Shown here piece after piece: positions 35,568-49,112 of a DNA stretch of 64,000 bases. The DNA comes from Rhinopithecus roxellana (Eukaryota; Chordata; Mammalia; Primates; Cercopithecidae). The position numbers were made by a program, and so were the translations under genes. The notes under the pieces were generated by a model. That model made no database searches and was not told the DNA's origin. It worked only from the letters and a program-made list of their open reading frames with translations. Each line of letters opens with the position of its first letter. The stretch's first letter is position 1. The DNA lies in the NCBI RefSeq assembly GCF_007565055.1, contig NC_044555.1:35286611-35350610 (forward strand), written 5' to 3'.

Positions 35568-36627
35568 TGAGTTCTCCATTCTGTTCCTTGGTCTATGTGT
35601 CTATTCTAGTACCAGTACCATACTGTTTTGGTTACCATAGCCTTGTAGTATAGTTTGAAGTCAGATCGCATGATGCCTCCAGCTTTGTTCTTTTTGCTTA
35701 GGGTTGTCTTGTCTATACAGGCTCTTTTTTAGTTCCATGTTAATTTTAAGATAGTTTTATTTTTAATTCTGTGAAGAATGTCAATGGTACTTTAATAGGA
35801 ATAAGCATTGAATGTATAAATTATTTTGGGCAATATAGTCATTTTCACAATATTGATACTTCCTATCCATGAGCAAGGGTTTTTTTGGTTTGTTTGTGTC
35901 CTCCCTGATTTCCTTGAGCAGTGGTTTGTATCTCTCTTTCAAGAAGTCCTTCCTTTCTTTGTTAGCTGTATTCCTGGGCATTTTTCTCTTTGTAGCAATT
36001 GTGAATAGGAAATCATTCATGATTTGGCTCTTTGCTTTCCTGTTGTTGGTGTATTGGAATGCCAGCAACTTTTGTACATTGATTTTGTATCTTGAGAATG
36101 CTTAAATTGCTTAGCAGCTAAGAAGCTTTTGGGCTGAGATCATGGGATTTTCTAGATACAGGATCATGTTATCTGCAAACAAAAACAATTTGACTTTCTC
36201 TCTTCCTATTTGAATACCCCACATTTCTTTCTCTTGCTGGATTGCCCTGGCCAGAACCTCCAATACTAAATAGGAGTGGTGAGAGAAGACAGCCTTTCCT
36301 TGTGCTGGTTTTCATGGGGAATGCTTCCAGCTTTTGCCCATTCAGTATTATATTGGCTGTTGATTTGTTCTCATTTACACATGGGAGCTGAATGATGAGA
36401 ACACATGGACATATGGGCAGGAACAACACACACTGGGGCCTGTTGGTGGAGGAAGGTGGTGGGAGGGAGAGCATCAGGAAAAATAGCTAATGGATGCAGG
36501 GCTTCATACCGAGATGATGGGATGATCTGTGCAGCAAACCACCATGGCACATGTTTATGTATGTAACAAACCTGCACATCCTGTACATGTAGCCCTGAAC
36601 TTAAAATAAAAGTTGAAGAAAAAAAAA
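35568..36627. mobile_element. L1P insertion with 5' inversion
   Basis: 35568-36360 is ORF2 sequence in antisense (RT region, e.g. plus strand TTCCTTGAGCAGTGGTTTG and TGCCCTGGCCAGAACCTCC). 36361-36627 is sense L1 3' UTR (GAATGATGAGAACACATGG through ATGTAACAAACCTGCACATC) ending in an A-rich tail. The switch near 36360 in one compact unit is the signature of a twin-primed L1 insertion with loss of the segment between. No target duplication was found by eye. Confidence 0.75.
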
Positions 36628-37264
36628 GATTATACAAAAAGCCACTGGCTGACTTGAGAACTAGCTTGTGCACAGAGATGACAGTATTGCCGAGCAAATG
36701 TACTGAAATCTTCCATCCTCAATACACCAAAAAAATTTTCATAGTAGTCGTAGTTTTTATATCACTTTAGAGTCAATATTCAGAATAATTGCAAACTTAA
36801 CAATAAAGCAAATTTCTCCACTGCCAGCATCATTTTATTATGAATTCTAGAGGTAGTGTACAACCTAAAGCATCACAATTGTGCAAAACATTTTATAAAA
36901 AAACTGAGAAGTAGTCAATAATGAAACATTCAGAGAAACCCAGCCAGTTATAGGACAAGCTATTTTGCATGTCTTTAATAATATACTACTGTATTGTTAT
37001 CAATTTCTAAATCCCCAGTCTGAAGCATGTAAAATTTACATAATTGTTTAACATTTTAAATGTTTATATAATAGAAACATTGTTAAAGTTCAATTCTCTC
37101 TCATGTTCAAATATAATGGAACCTTTCCCTCAACTGTGCTTGGGAGTCTTCACTAATTAAAATTTATATTTCTGGTTCATTATTGATATTTAAATTTAAA
37201 GGAAAGAGTTGATAAATTGGTACATATTTCTGATATAACTTATTCATTAATCATTGGAGAGGTA
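36628..37264. other. AT-rich intergenic DNA
   Basis: Nothing recognised. Confidence 0.5.
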
Positions 37265-37521
37265 TTGTGCTAAGAGTGAAAGAGTACACAATTTTGAGCC
37301 ATAGGCAATGACTTAAATCCTGTTTCTTTTGTTTAATTAGCTCTTTGGCCTTAGAAATCGATTTAACTTCCTGATTTTCAGTTTCCTCATTAAATACTTG
37401 ATGAGTATTTGAATTAAAGTAACAATACTTACATTATAGGGTTGCTGTTATAATTAAATAAAACATTGCAAGGCATGCAGCAGACACTGTGTTTGACATT
37501 TAGGTGGCTCTTAAAAACATG
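37265..37521 (+). mobile_element. MIR SINE, sense, nearly full length
   Basis: It follows the MIR consensus in order: AATTTTGAGCCATAGGC, TTTGGCCTTAGAAATCG, TTTTCAGTTTCCTCAT, CTTACATTATAGGGTTGCTG, ATTAAATAAAAC. High divergence is expected for this ancient family. Confidence 0.7.
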
Positions 37522-37889
37522 TCATTAATCCTTTATTGAGGGCCATCTCAACACACATGTATGTATGAAAAAACCTGATTTATTTTGCTCATGGGTTAAC
37601 GCACGCTCATAGATAAAATTGTAGAAAATACTAAACATATAGAAAACTTAAAAAGTAAAAATCACGTAGGTATAATCATTGTTAAAATGGTGATTTGATA
37701 CCGTGATTTATTACAATCATTTTATTATTTGATGTCTTCATTTTTTTAACTTAACATTATACCGTGAGTTCTTCCAGTGTCATTAACTCTTTTTTGATAT
37801 TTTGATTTTTAATGGTATATTACACTGTTTGCCTTCCATTGTATTTTGATTTCTTTGAGCAAATTAACATTTGAAATTTTACGTTTGTT

Positions 37890-38184
37890 GGCTGGGTGCA
37901 GTGGCTCATGCCTGTAATCCCAGCACTTTGGGAGGCTGAGGCAGGCGTATCAGGAGGTCAGGACTTCGAGACCAGCCTGAACAACATGGTGAAACCCCAT
38001 CTCTACTAAAAATACAAAAATTAGCCGGGTGCCTGTAATCCCAGCCACTCAGGAGGCTGAGGGAAGAGAATTGCTTGAACCTGGGAGGCGGAGGTTGCAG
38101 TGAGCCAAGATCACACCATTTTACTCCAGCCTGGATGATAGAGTGAGACTCAGTCTCAAAAAAAAAAAAAAAAAAAAAAAAAAA
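37890..38184 (+). mobile_element. Alu (S-like), sense
   Basis: It starts GGCTGGGTGCAGTGGCTCATG and ends in about 26 A. A short deletion after TTAGCCGGGT removes the usual GTGGTGGCGGGC. Confidence 0.93.
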
Positions 38185-40747
38185 GAAAAGAAAAAAGAAC
38201 TTATGTGTTTGTTGAAATATATTATAATATCTTGTGCTATTTTTACATGTTTCACATCAGTTTAACTGTAGTGGTAATCATTTAAATTTTGTAGGAGCTA
38301 TAGTACATCAATGGACTTATATTCATATACTCTGTTGTTTTTAAATGATAGAGTTTAAGTTCTACAACATGCAATAAAAAGTCTTGTGTACACAAGTGTA
38401 CAGTTACATTTTTATGTGCATATCTTGCTAGAACATATAATTAATAGTAATCTTTGCCACATTGTGGAACTATATTAATCCATATTTTATGAAATACAGT
38501 TATAGTTTATCAAGAGGAAAATGACGTTTTGTTTAACATAAATTGCTTGGCCATGTTAGTCTATTGAGCAACAGCTTGTAATCCCCTGTGAATCAACAGA
38601 ATTTCTAAACAGCTAAATAAGTCACTGTTACTGAAGTTGCTCCTTTGAGGTGCCATTACAAAACTGTAGCTCTTCACTGTATGCAAAACTAATTAGGGGA
38701 TCTTTCTGATCATTATAGCATTAGGGTAGGAGGGAAAGAGAAGATAATTTTTTAAATGTCATGAAATTTAATACTGGGAAACCTGCATATTTTAGCTTTA
38801 TTTCAGCCCAATTTTCTAACTTATCCCTACCCCAGGGTACTCCAGCATATTTTTACCTTCCAACTTTCAAACAGCTCAGTTGGTGAGAAGATTGTTAATA
38901 ACCACAATGAGTTATTCTATGTCATAATCTAAATCTATCTTCTCCAGTCCAATTATTTTTGATGAATGTATTCTACTAACTTGAGATTGAACGGAAGCAC
39001 TGTTCTATAATGAATTAACTATAGACATAAAAATGGTATTATGGGGGAAGGCATAATAGAACATAAATAAGAAGAGAGAAAAAATAATAAACACATAGAT
39101 ATCATTCATTTGAAGGCCTCTTTTTTAAAAATTGACATTTTTAAATTGAATTTTAAAGATAATAAAGAATATCTTTGACAAATTTTCAGTATTTATAGAA
39201 ATTACCTTACATTGTTTTCAAATTGATGACAGAGCTAACTGAAAGGTTTTGTAAAACCAGAATTAATCTTTACTTTTTATTCTTGGGCACAATATTGAAT
39301 GAAGCACAGAATGAGTGTTTTGAATTAGCTCTCATTTGTTTTGATGACTGTTTTTTTCTGGGAAGAGCTTGATCACATGCTTACAATTTCCATTTATGTA
39401 TTATAAGGAGCAAGGTATGGCTGCTCCGTTTAGTTTTAATTTGTGACTTTGGCCAAGATACGCAAACCTAATTACTATTCTTCGTTAAGTTTTGAATTGC
39501 TATTAAATTTGTATTTTAGTAAATTAAAATTTAATTTGTAATTTTGAATAAAATAATATTTAGTAATTAAATATCAAATTAGTATTAAGGGAAATGAGTT
39601 GGTGAAAAAATATGAAGTTGATATTTGATGATATAATAAGACGTAATAAAAGTGTGTGGAGTTTGTTGGAACATAATTCAAAATTGTATGCAAAGAAAGC
39701 AGTCTGTGTTCTTTATTAACTATTTGGCATAATAAATATTGCGGGCTTACTTGAGGTCTCAGATACAAGAATTGCCATAATGAGTCAGAATGATGACAAT
39801 TCTAAAAGAAAAGTGGTGCCGTATATGATCCAGTAATTTTATTTGATTTAGGCTAGGTTTAATTGGAATCAATACTGAGAACTTGCTTGTATTTATTGCA
39901 AACTTCTACAATTATTCACCGCTATCACCATTCCTCAAACTTCTACCCTTCTTCCTATGTTCTCAGCCTTTCTCTGTCACTAGGCTCTTTCAGTAGGAAG
40001 GGGGAGAAATGGCAAATGTTGGATGGGACCAATATTTAATAGGGTTGGTTAAATAGAATACTTGAAAATCATAATATTAAACAAATGAACAATGAAACAA
40101 TAAAATTTTCAAATTGTATTTGATATGTGGAAAAAATAACCAAATTAGGGCTTCAAATTAAACTTGATTATATACATGTAGATAAAATGTAGAATGAATT
40201 GTAAATAACATTATGAAATGTGACTTAAAATGTCCTCTTTAACATTCTAATACTGATTATATTAATTGTAATGTAGATTACGGTCACTGTGTGCTCTCAT
40301 TAGAAATAAAGCTTAAAAACCAAGTCATGTCACTATTAAACTTCTTATTGCAAATTATAAATCGGAAGTTTCTCTGCCATAGTCATTGATTTTATTAGAG
40401 TTGAGAGCAGTTCTTAGTAGGCACGGCTTATGTAATGGATGTGAGCAGCAGAAAACTAGTAAATACATCTGAGAATTGCCCAGTTGTGACTTACATTCTA
40501 AAGAGCAGGAAGAAAAGTAATAAACTGCTTTACTATCTGACTGCCGATGACCAACTGCAGGACTGGTTGAATTTTATGAATTTATGTCTAAAATATAGGA
40601 GTACATTTTTTAAGCAGCCGAAATGTTATTACTATTTTATTTGTATGGTATCTTAGCTGTTGCTTAATCTCATCAAATAGTGAAAAGTAAATTAGAAAAG
40701 TGAAAGGCAATTTTTAAAAAACAAGCTCAGGGCTAGGCCCTGTCGCT
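38185..40747. other. AT-rich intergenic DNA, about 2.5 kb
   Basis: No repeat family, exon or frame of note recognised. The 73-codon plus-strand frame at 40435-40656 begins plausibly but matches nothing I know. Confidence 0.5.
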
Positions 40748-41058
40748 GGCCAGGCACAATGGCTCAGGCCTGTGATCCCAGCACTTTGGTAGGCTGAGGC
40801 AGGTGGATCACTTGAGGTCAGGAGTTTGAGACCAGCCTGGCCAACACAGGAGATGCCGTATCTACTGAAATTACAAAAATTAGCCAGGCAGGGTGGTGTG
40901 CACCTGTAATCCCAGCTACTTGGGAGGCTAAGGCAAGAGAATCCCTTGAATTTGGGAGGCAGAGGTTGCAATGAGCCGAGATCACGGCGCTGCACTTTAG
41001 CCTGGGTGACAGAGTTAGACTCCATCTCAAAAATAAATAAATAAATAAATAAATACAA
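40748..41058 (+). mobile_element. Alu, sense, with (AAAT)n tail
   Basis: It starts GGCCAGGCACAATGGCTCAGG, has a complete right arm, and its tail has become about seven AAAT units. Confidence 0.93.
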
Positions 41059-43069
41059 AATAAACAAGCTCTGGAATTTAGAGAATTAATTCATATTATT
41101 TTTCAGAAAAGATCTGTGATGAAATTCCGAAAAATTGTATTCTAACTTGAAACCTAAAAATCATTCTACCTTCTAAATATGAATTGAATGCTTTCGAATG
41201 GAGAATGTAACACAGCGCATGTTGTCCTTATTATCCCACAAGAGCAAACGGTAGTTAGACAAACACTGTATTAGGAATGAGGAAAATAGGGTCCTAGGCC
41301 TGTTTTCATCATTATTTTTGAGCGCTTGGGGAGGTGACTTTACTTTGCCTTGGTTTTCTCTTCTATAATACTACTAGATGACCCCAAGGTGTCTTCAGTT
41401 CTTTTCGAGAAAAGAAAAACAATCTTCAATTCATTTTAAGGGAATTGGCTTTGGAGGAAATGGAATTGACCTGACATTTATTGAACAGTCCTTAATAAAG
41501 TAAAATAGAAAGAAAAAGCAAAAAAAAAAAAAAAAGAGCTATTATTCAGCATTATTCCTTTTATAAGGTCAACTAAAAACTGACAAACTCATGGCTGAGT
41601 TCTGAGTGGACACTCATTTAACATATCATGAACCATGTGCAGCAATTTTAGTGGGATGATAACACGTAGTTACACCACAGTTCAGTTGAAAAATAACTAA
41701 AATTTTTACTTATGTTTGTAAAGAAATCAAAAAGCTCTTTTAACCAAAAATCTTTTAAATAAATTTAGTTACATAGACACTTCCATATTTATTTCATAAA
41801 TACACATTTTATCCTTAAATTTTGCCAGTTTCATGGAAATAATAATAATAGAGTGCAACATAAAAATAAGGTAAAGTTTTGTAGGATTCTAATCTAAAGA
41901 AAATACTATAGGCTTTTCATAATTATAAATATGTGCTTAAGATGAGAATAACAGAGGTAGTCATAAGAATATAAATTTGTCCTTTTTTATGCAGATTATC
42001 TTAGTTAAAATTGAACATTCCCTATTCCACAGAGAAAACTACAGTTTAAATGCATGTTCATGCAAAGTAAGGTAGTTTTTAATGCTGTTAAGTATGATTC
42101 GTGTGCCTCATTTAAGACTGAATGGCTTTTGCCGATAGAATTGTAGTATTTACATAAATCCTTTCTCATACTGCAAATACAGTGCAACCAACACCAACTT
42201 TGTGAGACAGAAATACCTTCCAAATTATTTCAATAACAATGTGGGGAGTTAGGCTAATAGCTTCCTCTTTTCTTTGGAAAACAGTTTCACTTTTAAGCAC
42301 TAAAAGCATTCTTGTCATGCCCTGGAAAATAAACTTCCAATGCCATTAACTGTTCCATCATATCGCAAATGGAGAGTCTGCTATTTCTTAAAATCAATAA
42401 TGAAAGTTTCAGCGAAATTAGTGAATGGTCATCTGACTAATATACCTGCAAGTTATTCTGGGGAGTAAGAGTTATGTTTTCTTTATATAAAAGATGTTCA
42501 CTCTGATCATTTATGTTCAATTTATCAAGACCAACAAATGTGAAATACCTTCATTATGTTGTATTAGCTCAGCTAGATAATACCCAAGTGCTAAGTTAAT
42601 TAACGTAGTTATTAGGGTTTCATGGAATGGAAGCATGAAAATCCTTAGCCACAATTTAAATCACGTTTTTAGGATCCTCATATATCTCCCAATACATGAA
42701 TAGAATATTTAGAAGACAGGAGAGCAATAATTCATTTTTTTCAAAATAATATAATAAACCCATCAGCTAATTTTCAATTATTGAAATGCCCTTCAAGTAT
42801 TTTTAATACTGTCATCTAGTGGAATTAATTGAATTGCTGTTTCCTCATATCGAGTGCACAGGCATGAAGTGATTAGTCTTACTACTGGGCTAAGTAGTTG
42901 TTTATGTGATTTTAGTTATTGCACATACATTTACAAAAATTTGTTTTTGACAGGTAGTCAATTATATTAGATGTTTTGACAGGTAGATTTTCTGCATTTG
43001 AAGATTACAAAAAATACTGCGTGTTTGGTTGGTAGTTTTTTTCACTTAACCCTTAGAAGTTTGGTTCAA
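41059..43069. other. AT-rich intergenic DNA, about 2 kb
   Basis: No clear feature. A segment near 41325-41400 (GAGGTGACTTTACTTTGCC ... CTAGATGACCCCAAGGTG) faintly resembles MIR, too weakly to call. Confidence 0.45.
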
Positions 43070-43366
43070 GGCCGGGCGCAGTGGCTCAAGCCTGTAATCC
43101 CAGCACTTTGGGAGGCCGAGAAGGGTGGATCGCGAGGTCAGGAGATCGAGACCATCCTGGCTAACACGGTGAAACCCCGTCTCTACTAAAAAATACAAAA
43201 AACTAGCCGGGCGTGGTAGCGGGCGCCTGTGGTCCCAGCTGCTCAGGAGGCTGAGGCAGGAGAATAGCATAAACCCGGGAGGCGGAGCTTGCAGTGAGCC
43301 GAGATCGCGCCACTACACTCCAGCCTGGACGACAGAGCGACACTCCGTCTCAAAAAAAAAAAAAAA
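43070..43366 (+). mobile_element. AluY-type SINE
   Basis: A full-length Alu with A-tail. Flanking direct repeats are AGAAGTTTGGTTCA on the left and AGAAGTTTGGTCCA on the right. The right arm has the standard GATCGCGCCAC form and diverges from the CCGGCCAC group. Confidence 0.94.
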
Positions 43367-44364
43367 GAAGAAGAAGAAGTTTGGTCCAGCAGGCTAACAT
43401 GAATACTTCAAAACTGAAAAAGTTTTGGAAAAAATGTCTCAAACATACGGTAACGCTATTAATATGACTGCAAAAGTGCACTGTTTTTGGAATTTAGGTA
43501 AGTTAAATATTCCAGAATGCTTAAAATATAAGAAAAACAAGTACACAGTTTTTCATCACTTCATTTAATTTGGTTTGCTATATTATTTTATTTGAAATCA
43601 ATCAAGCATACTATATATATACGTAGTTACTTAAATTTGGGCATATGCATGTATGTGTAAGATAATTTTATGAGTACATTATGATAAGTATGTAAATAAA
43701 TAAATGCATCGTTTGAACATATCATGACTAATTTAATTAAATTATTTAATCTATGCCAATATAGTATTACAGACTATTTTTTATTTCTGTTTTGTTATTA
43801 AATCATACACTATTTATTAAAATATTTTAACACCTTTCAGGGCTTGTTTTTAATTTTTAATAATTTTTATATGGTGAAAAATTATTATAAATTCTTGAAA
43901 ATAAGATAGTGTGCAAAAACAGACTTTGTGGTCTTTTTCACTTTTTTCTTTTACCTTAGGCTTCAATTGACTTTATAAAATAATATATTATCATAGGTTC
44001 ATTAGAAAAGTGTGAGCTTATTATTCAAAAAACTGTTGTCTACTATTGTTTATGTAGACTTATGACTGAAATGACTGTAACTACAGATTAAATACAATTG
44101 TTGCGGTATTTACTTACTAACTCAGCTTCCTCATACTTCCCAAATTCTAACAAATATATTTTCAGAACACAATGAAACCATTTAGCTACACAGGTAAACT
44201 ATACCAGTCTTTTTGCTCTGATCCGTTATGTTGTTCCTTAACTTTACTCATCATTTCAACATACTGAAGCTTGTGACTCCTAGTATCCTGCACTGACAAA
44301 AACTAGTCTTCCTAGAAGGGAAATTTGTAGGTTATCTGGGGAAGCCATACAGTAATATTTTCTC
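43367..44364. other. AT-rich intergenic DNA
   Basis: Nothing recognised beyond short AT-rich runs. Confidence 0.5.
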
Positions 44365-44780
44365 CTTAATTTTTAAAAATTGATACATAACATTTTACAT
44401 ATTTAGAGGGTACATGTGGGTATTAGTTACATGCACAGAATGTCAACTGACTGAGTCACAGTATTCGCTGTAGCAATCATTTATGTGTTGGAAACACTTC
44501 AAGTCCTCTCTTCTAGCTAGTTTGAAACATATGACATGTTTTTGCTAACAGCTATCACCCTACTCTGCTATTGAATATTAGAACTTATATCTTCTCTCTA
44601 ACTGCATGTTTCTAACCACTGATTAATTTCTCTACAATCCCACGTCCCACCCACACATCCTTCTCACTTTCTGGTATCTGACATTCTTCTACTCTCTACC
44701 TCCATGAGATCAATTTATTTACCTCCCACATATGAGTAAGAACATGTGATACTTATCTTTCCATATAGTAACTTTCTGAC
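44365..44780 (-). mobile_element. L1M 3'-UTR fragment, antisense
   Basis: Sequence such as TTAGAGGGTACATGTGGGTA, CTCTTCTAGCTAGTTTGAAA and CACATATGAGTAAGAACATG is the complement of an old L1 3' UTR. Confidence 0.6.
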
Positions 44781-44912
44781 TTCTGCCATTGTATACATAA
44801 GTGGAATCTCTATAAATTGTACAATGTCAGAAGATGTGAATCTTATGCATTTGTTATTATTGCTTATTTTGCCACATTACAAAGTATATTATGGATGATT
44901 AACACATATAGT

Positions 44913-47022
44913 TTATATGGTTTGGCTCTGTGTCCCCACCAAAATCTCACCCTGAATTGTAATCCCCATAATCCCCACAAGTCAAAGGTGGGACAAGGTG
45001 GAGGTGACTGGATTATGGGGGCAGTTTCCCCCAACCTGTTCTCATGATAATGAGTGAGTCTTATGAGATCTGATGATGTTATAAGAGTCCGGCATTTCCC
45101 ATGCTTGTACTCACTCTGTCCTGCCACCCTGTGAAGATGTTTGCTTCACCCTGGCCTTCCATCATGACTGTAAGTTTACTGAAGCCTCCCCAGCCATACA
45201 GTACTGTCAGTCAATTAAACATTTTTTTTTTTTAAAATAAATGACCCAGTCTCAGGCAGTTTGTTATAGCAGTATGAAAATGAACTAATACAATAAATTC
45301 GTATTGAGGTAGTGGGGCGCTCCTGTAAAGATACTCGAAAATGTGGAAGTGACTTTGGAACTGGGTAACAGGCAGAGGTAGCAACAGTTTGGAGAGATCA
45401 GAAGAAGACAGGAATATGTGGGAAAGTTTGGAACTTCCTAGAAACTTGTTGAATGATTTTGACCAAAATGCTGGTAGTGATATGGACAATGAAGTGCAGG
45501 CTGAGGTGGTCTCAGATGGAGATGAGGAACTTCTTGGGAATTGAAGTAAAGGTGACTCTTGCTATGTTTATCAAAGAGACTGGTAGCATTTTGCCCCTGC
45601 CGTAGAGCTCTTGGAACTTTGAACTGAGAAAGATGATTTAGGGTATCTGCCAGAAGAAATTTCTAGCTGACAAAGTGTTCAAGAAAAAGCAGAGCATAAA
45701 ACTTTGGAAAATTTGCAGCCTGACTATGAGGTAGGAAAGAAAAACCCATTTTCTGGGGGAGGAATTCAAACCAGCCACAATAATTTGCATAAGTAACAAG
45801 GATCCAAATGTTAAACACCAAGACAATGGGAAAAATTTATCCAGGGCATATTAGAAATCTTCAGCCTGAGACAGAAAAATGGTTTTGGGGGCTGGACTCA
45901 GGAAACTCTGCTATGTGCAGCCTCAGGACATGTCACCCTGCGTCCCAGCTGCTTCAACTCCAGCCATGCCTAAAAGAGGCCAGTGTACAGCTCAGGCCAC
46001 TGCTTCAGAGGGTGCAAGACCCAAGTCTTGGCTGCTTACATAGTTGGGCCTGAGGGCAGAAAAGTCAAAAATTTAGGTTTGGGAACCTTCATCTACATTT
46101 TAGAGGATATATGAAAATGCCTGGAAGTCTAGGCAGAAGTTTGCTGCAGGGGTGGAACCCTCATGAAGAACTTCTGCTGAGGCAGTGCAGAAAGGAAATA
46201 TGGAGTTGGAGCCCCAAAACAGAGTCCCCACTGGGGCACTGCCTCACGGAACTGTGAGAAGAGGGGCACCATCCTTCAGACCCCCTAATGGTAAATACAC
46301 TTACAGCTTGCACCGTGCACCTGGAAAAGCCACAGATACTCAACACTAGCCTGCGAAAGCAGCCAGGTCAGGGGACTGCACCCTGAAAAGCTGCAGGAGC
46401 AGAGCTGCCCAATGCTGTGGGAGCTCACCTCTTGCATCAGCATGATCTAGGTGTGTGACTTGGAGTCAAAGATCATTTTGGAACTTTAAGATTTAATAAC
46501 CACCTTATTGGATTTCAGACTTCCATGGGGCTTTTAGTCCTTTAGTTTTGGCCAATTTCTTCCATTTTAAATGGGTGTATTTGCTCAAAGCCTGCACCTG
46601 CATTGTACCTAGGAAGTAACTAACTTGCTTTTGATTTTACAGGTTCATAAGCAGAAAGGACTTGCCTTGCCTCAGATGAGACTTTGGATTTGGACTTTTG
46701 GGTTAATGTGGGAATGAATGAAGACTTTGGGGGACTTTTGGGTGGCATGATTGCATTTTGAAATAAGAGGACATGAGATTTGGGAGGGGCCGGAGTGGAA
46801 TGGTATGTTTTGGCTCTATGTCCCCACCCAAATCTCACCTTGAATTGCAATCCCCAAGTGTCAAAAGTGGGACCAGATAGAGATAATTGGATCACAGGGG
46901 CAGTTTCCCCAATGCTGCTCTTCTGTTAATGAGTGACTGTCATGAGATCTGATGGTTTTATGAGTATCTGGCATTTCCCCTGCTTGATCTCACCCTGTCC
47001 TGTGAAGGAGGTTCCTGCTTCC
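44913..47022 (+). mobile_element. MaLR provirus (MST-like), sense, 3' LTR truncated
   Basis: 5' LTR 44913-45292 (ends GAACTAATACA), internal region 45293-46800, 3' LTR from 46801 (TGGTATGTTTTGGCTC) that stops about 220 nt in, near 47022. The internal region has the MaLR order but no long frame. Its 3' end, GGGAGGGGCCGG, is the polypurine tract. The far LTR end is missing, so no target duplication can be tested. Confidence 0.85.
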
Positions 47023-48067
47023 TCCAGTTTTGTTTTTATTTGCTAAATCTGGAAACCCTAGTTAAGAGGCACCCTTAAAATTTCTTTCGGTTGAATGTGT
47101 AAACAAGGTCTTGGAATACTTTCTATTAACTATTTCATTTCCTTTAACCACAATAACATGATAACATGTTTATTATAATATGCCTGAAGTGTTTAATAAC
47201 ATAATTATTACATATGTCATTGCTCAATCTTCTCAGAAAAGTAACAAAGAGAAAATATAGACATTTAAAATCTTCAATTTAAATTACAAATATAATAAAT
47301 ATCTTTCAGATTTTCTTTAATTAACATAACATTGTTCATCAAATACATTTCATTCTGCCTAGTATTATTATTTTTTTATTTAATAAAAAAAGATATGCTG
47401 TAAATTTCTTCCTAAAGAAATCTGTAGAAGAATAACAAAATGGTAAATTTAAAATCATTGTGAGGAAAAGCTTACATTTACACACTTAATACCTTACATT
47501 TTGGCATCTGGTTGCCAAATAGTCTGTCACTGTAAACATATTAATTTGCTACATTTTATGTACAATGGTAGTGGCAAAGACTCTCTTTTTAATCAAGTTT
47601 TAGAGTGGCTCTCCCGAGACCTTTTTTGACTATGCCTTGTCTTTGGGGCTTGTCTTCAGCCAGTAGGTTTGTTTTAGTAAGAATACTGGTAAGTCAGTTT
47701 CGTTTAGGGAGAATTTTCCACCCTCAACATCTGATCATCCTGGCCAGCTTCAGTAAGAATTCTGCGACATTGGCTTAGCAAGAAACCCCCTACCTTTGTT
47801 ATCTACTTTTAGTGATTTTTTTCTTTATCAATCCCCCTCCCCAACTCGAGTTTTTGGCAAATCAATTCTCAGCTGTCTTCACTATATTGAGGGTTCGGGA
47901 GTCGAGCCCTATCTGTCTCCATTCTTGCAATAGCCTACCCATCATGGTAGTCCTGGATAAAGTCCAACTTATTATTCTATCAGGTGTCAGAATAATTTTT
48001 CTTTAATAGTATAAAATCAATTTTAAATAGATTTTGAAAAGTTAAAGAGATATATATGTGTGTAATA
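47023..48067. other. AT-rich intergenic DNA
   Basis: Nothing recognised. The old L1M fragment begins just beyond. Confidence 0.5.
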
Positions 48068-48094
48068 TGTGTGTGTGTGTGTGTGTGTGTGTGT
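48068..48094 (+). repeat. (TG)n microsatellite
   Basis: About 13 GT units lie immediately before the L1M fragment. Confidence 0.95.
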
Positions 48095-48230
48095 AGTAAT
48101 TCCTAGAGCAATCACTAGAAAACTGCAAAGACATTTAGCTAAAAGGACAATAAATAAATGAAAGTGGAAAAAATTCAAATAATCCAAAAAAGGAACAGGA
48201 GAAGCAGATGCTTAAAAAAATAGAGGACAA

Positions 48231-48511
48231 GGCTGGGCGAGGTGGCTTAAGCCTGTAATCCCAGCACTTTGGGAGGCTGAGACGGGCGGATCACGAGGTC
48301 AGGAGATCGAGACCATCCTGGCTAACACGGTGAAACCCCGTCTCTACTAAAAAATACAAAAAACTAGCTGGGCGAGGTGGCGGGCGCCTGTAGTCCCAGC
48401 TACTCAGGAGGCTTAGGCAGGAGAATGGTGTGGACCCGAGAGGCGGAGCTTGCAGCGAGCTGAGATCCGGCCACTGCACTCCAGCCTGGGTTACAGAGCG
48501 AGACTCCTTCT

Positions 48512-48543
<32 letters not shown>
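48231..48543 (+). mobile_element. AluYR-like SINE in the L1M nest
   Basis: Full-length, with the GAGATCCGGCCACTGC variant and a tail of about 30 A. Flanks TAGAGGACAA and AGAGGAGAAT form an imperfect target duplication. Confidence 0.94.
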
Positions 48544-48548
<5 letters not shown>

Positions 48549-48814
48549 GAATCAGAAAGTTAATAATAAAATGAAAAGCCCAATTAAAACACATCAATAA
48601 TTACATTAAATGTTAATAGATTGAACGCTCTGAATAAAGGCAGAAAGCAAGATTCAACGTTATGCTGTAAGAAGAGATACACCTTAAATATAAATACACA
48701 GAAAGCATGACTGTAAATGAATGAAGAAATATGTATCAGACTGTAAATGTTAAGAAGGCCAAAATGGCCATATTAATGTTATGAAGATAGATTTCAAGAT
48801 AAAGAGTATTATCA

Positions 48815-49112
48815 GGCCGGGCGCGGTGGCTCAAGCCTGTAATCCCAGCAGTTTGGGAGGCCGAGACGGGCGGATCACGAGGTCAGGAGATCGAGACCAT
48901 CCTGGCTAACACGGTGAAACCCCGTCTCTACTAAAAATACAAAAAACTAGCCGGGCGAGGTGACGGGCGCCTGTAGTCCCAGCTACTCGGGAGGCTGAGG
49001 CAGGAGAATGGCGTGAACCCGGGAGGCAGAGCTTGCAGTGAGCTGAGATCTGGCCACTGCACTCCAGCCCGGGCGACAGAGCAAGACTCCGTCTCAAAAA
49101 AAAAAAAAAAAA
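48815..49112 (+). mobile_element. AluYR-like SINE in the L1M nest
   Basis: Full-length, with the GATCTGGCCACTGC variant. The 14-bp duplication AAAGAGTATTATCA is exact at 48801-48814 and 49113-49126. Confidence 0.96.

Noticed and set aside
40435..40656. 73-codon plus-strand frame
   Set aside because: Composition and context are ordinary AT-rich DNA, with no family resemblance or conserved motif.
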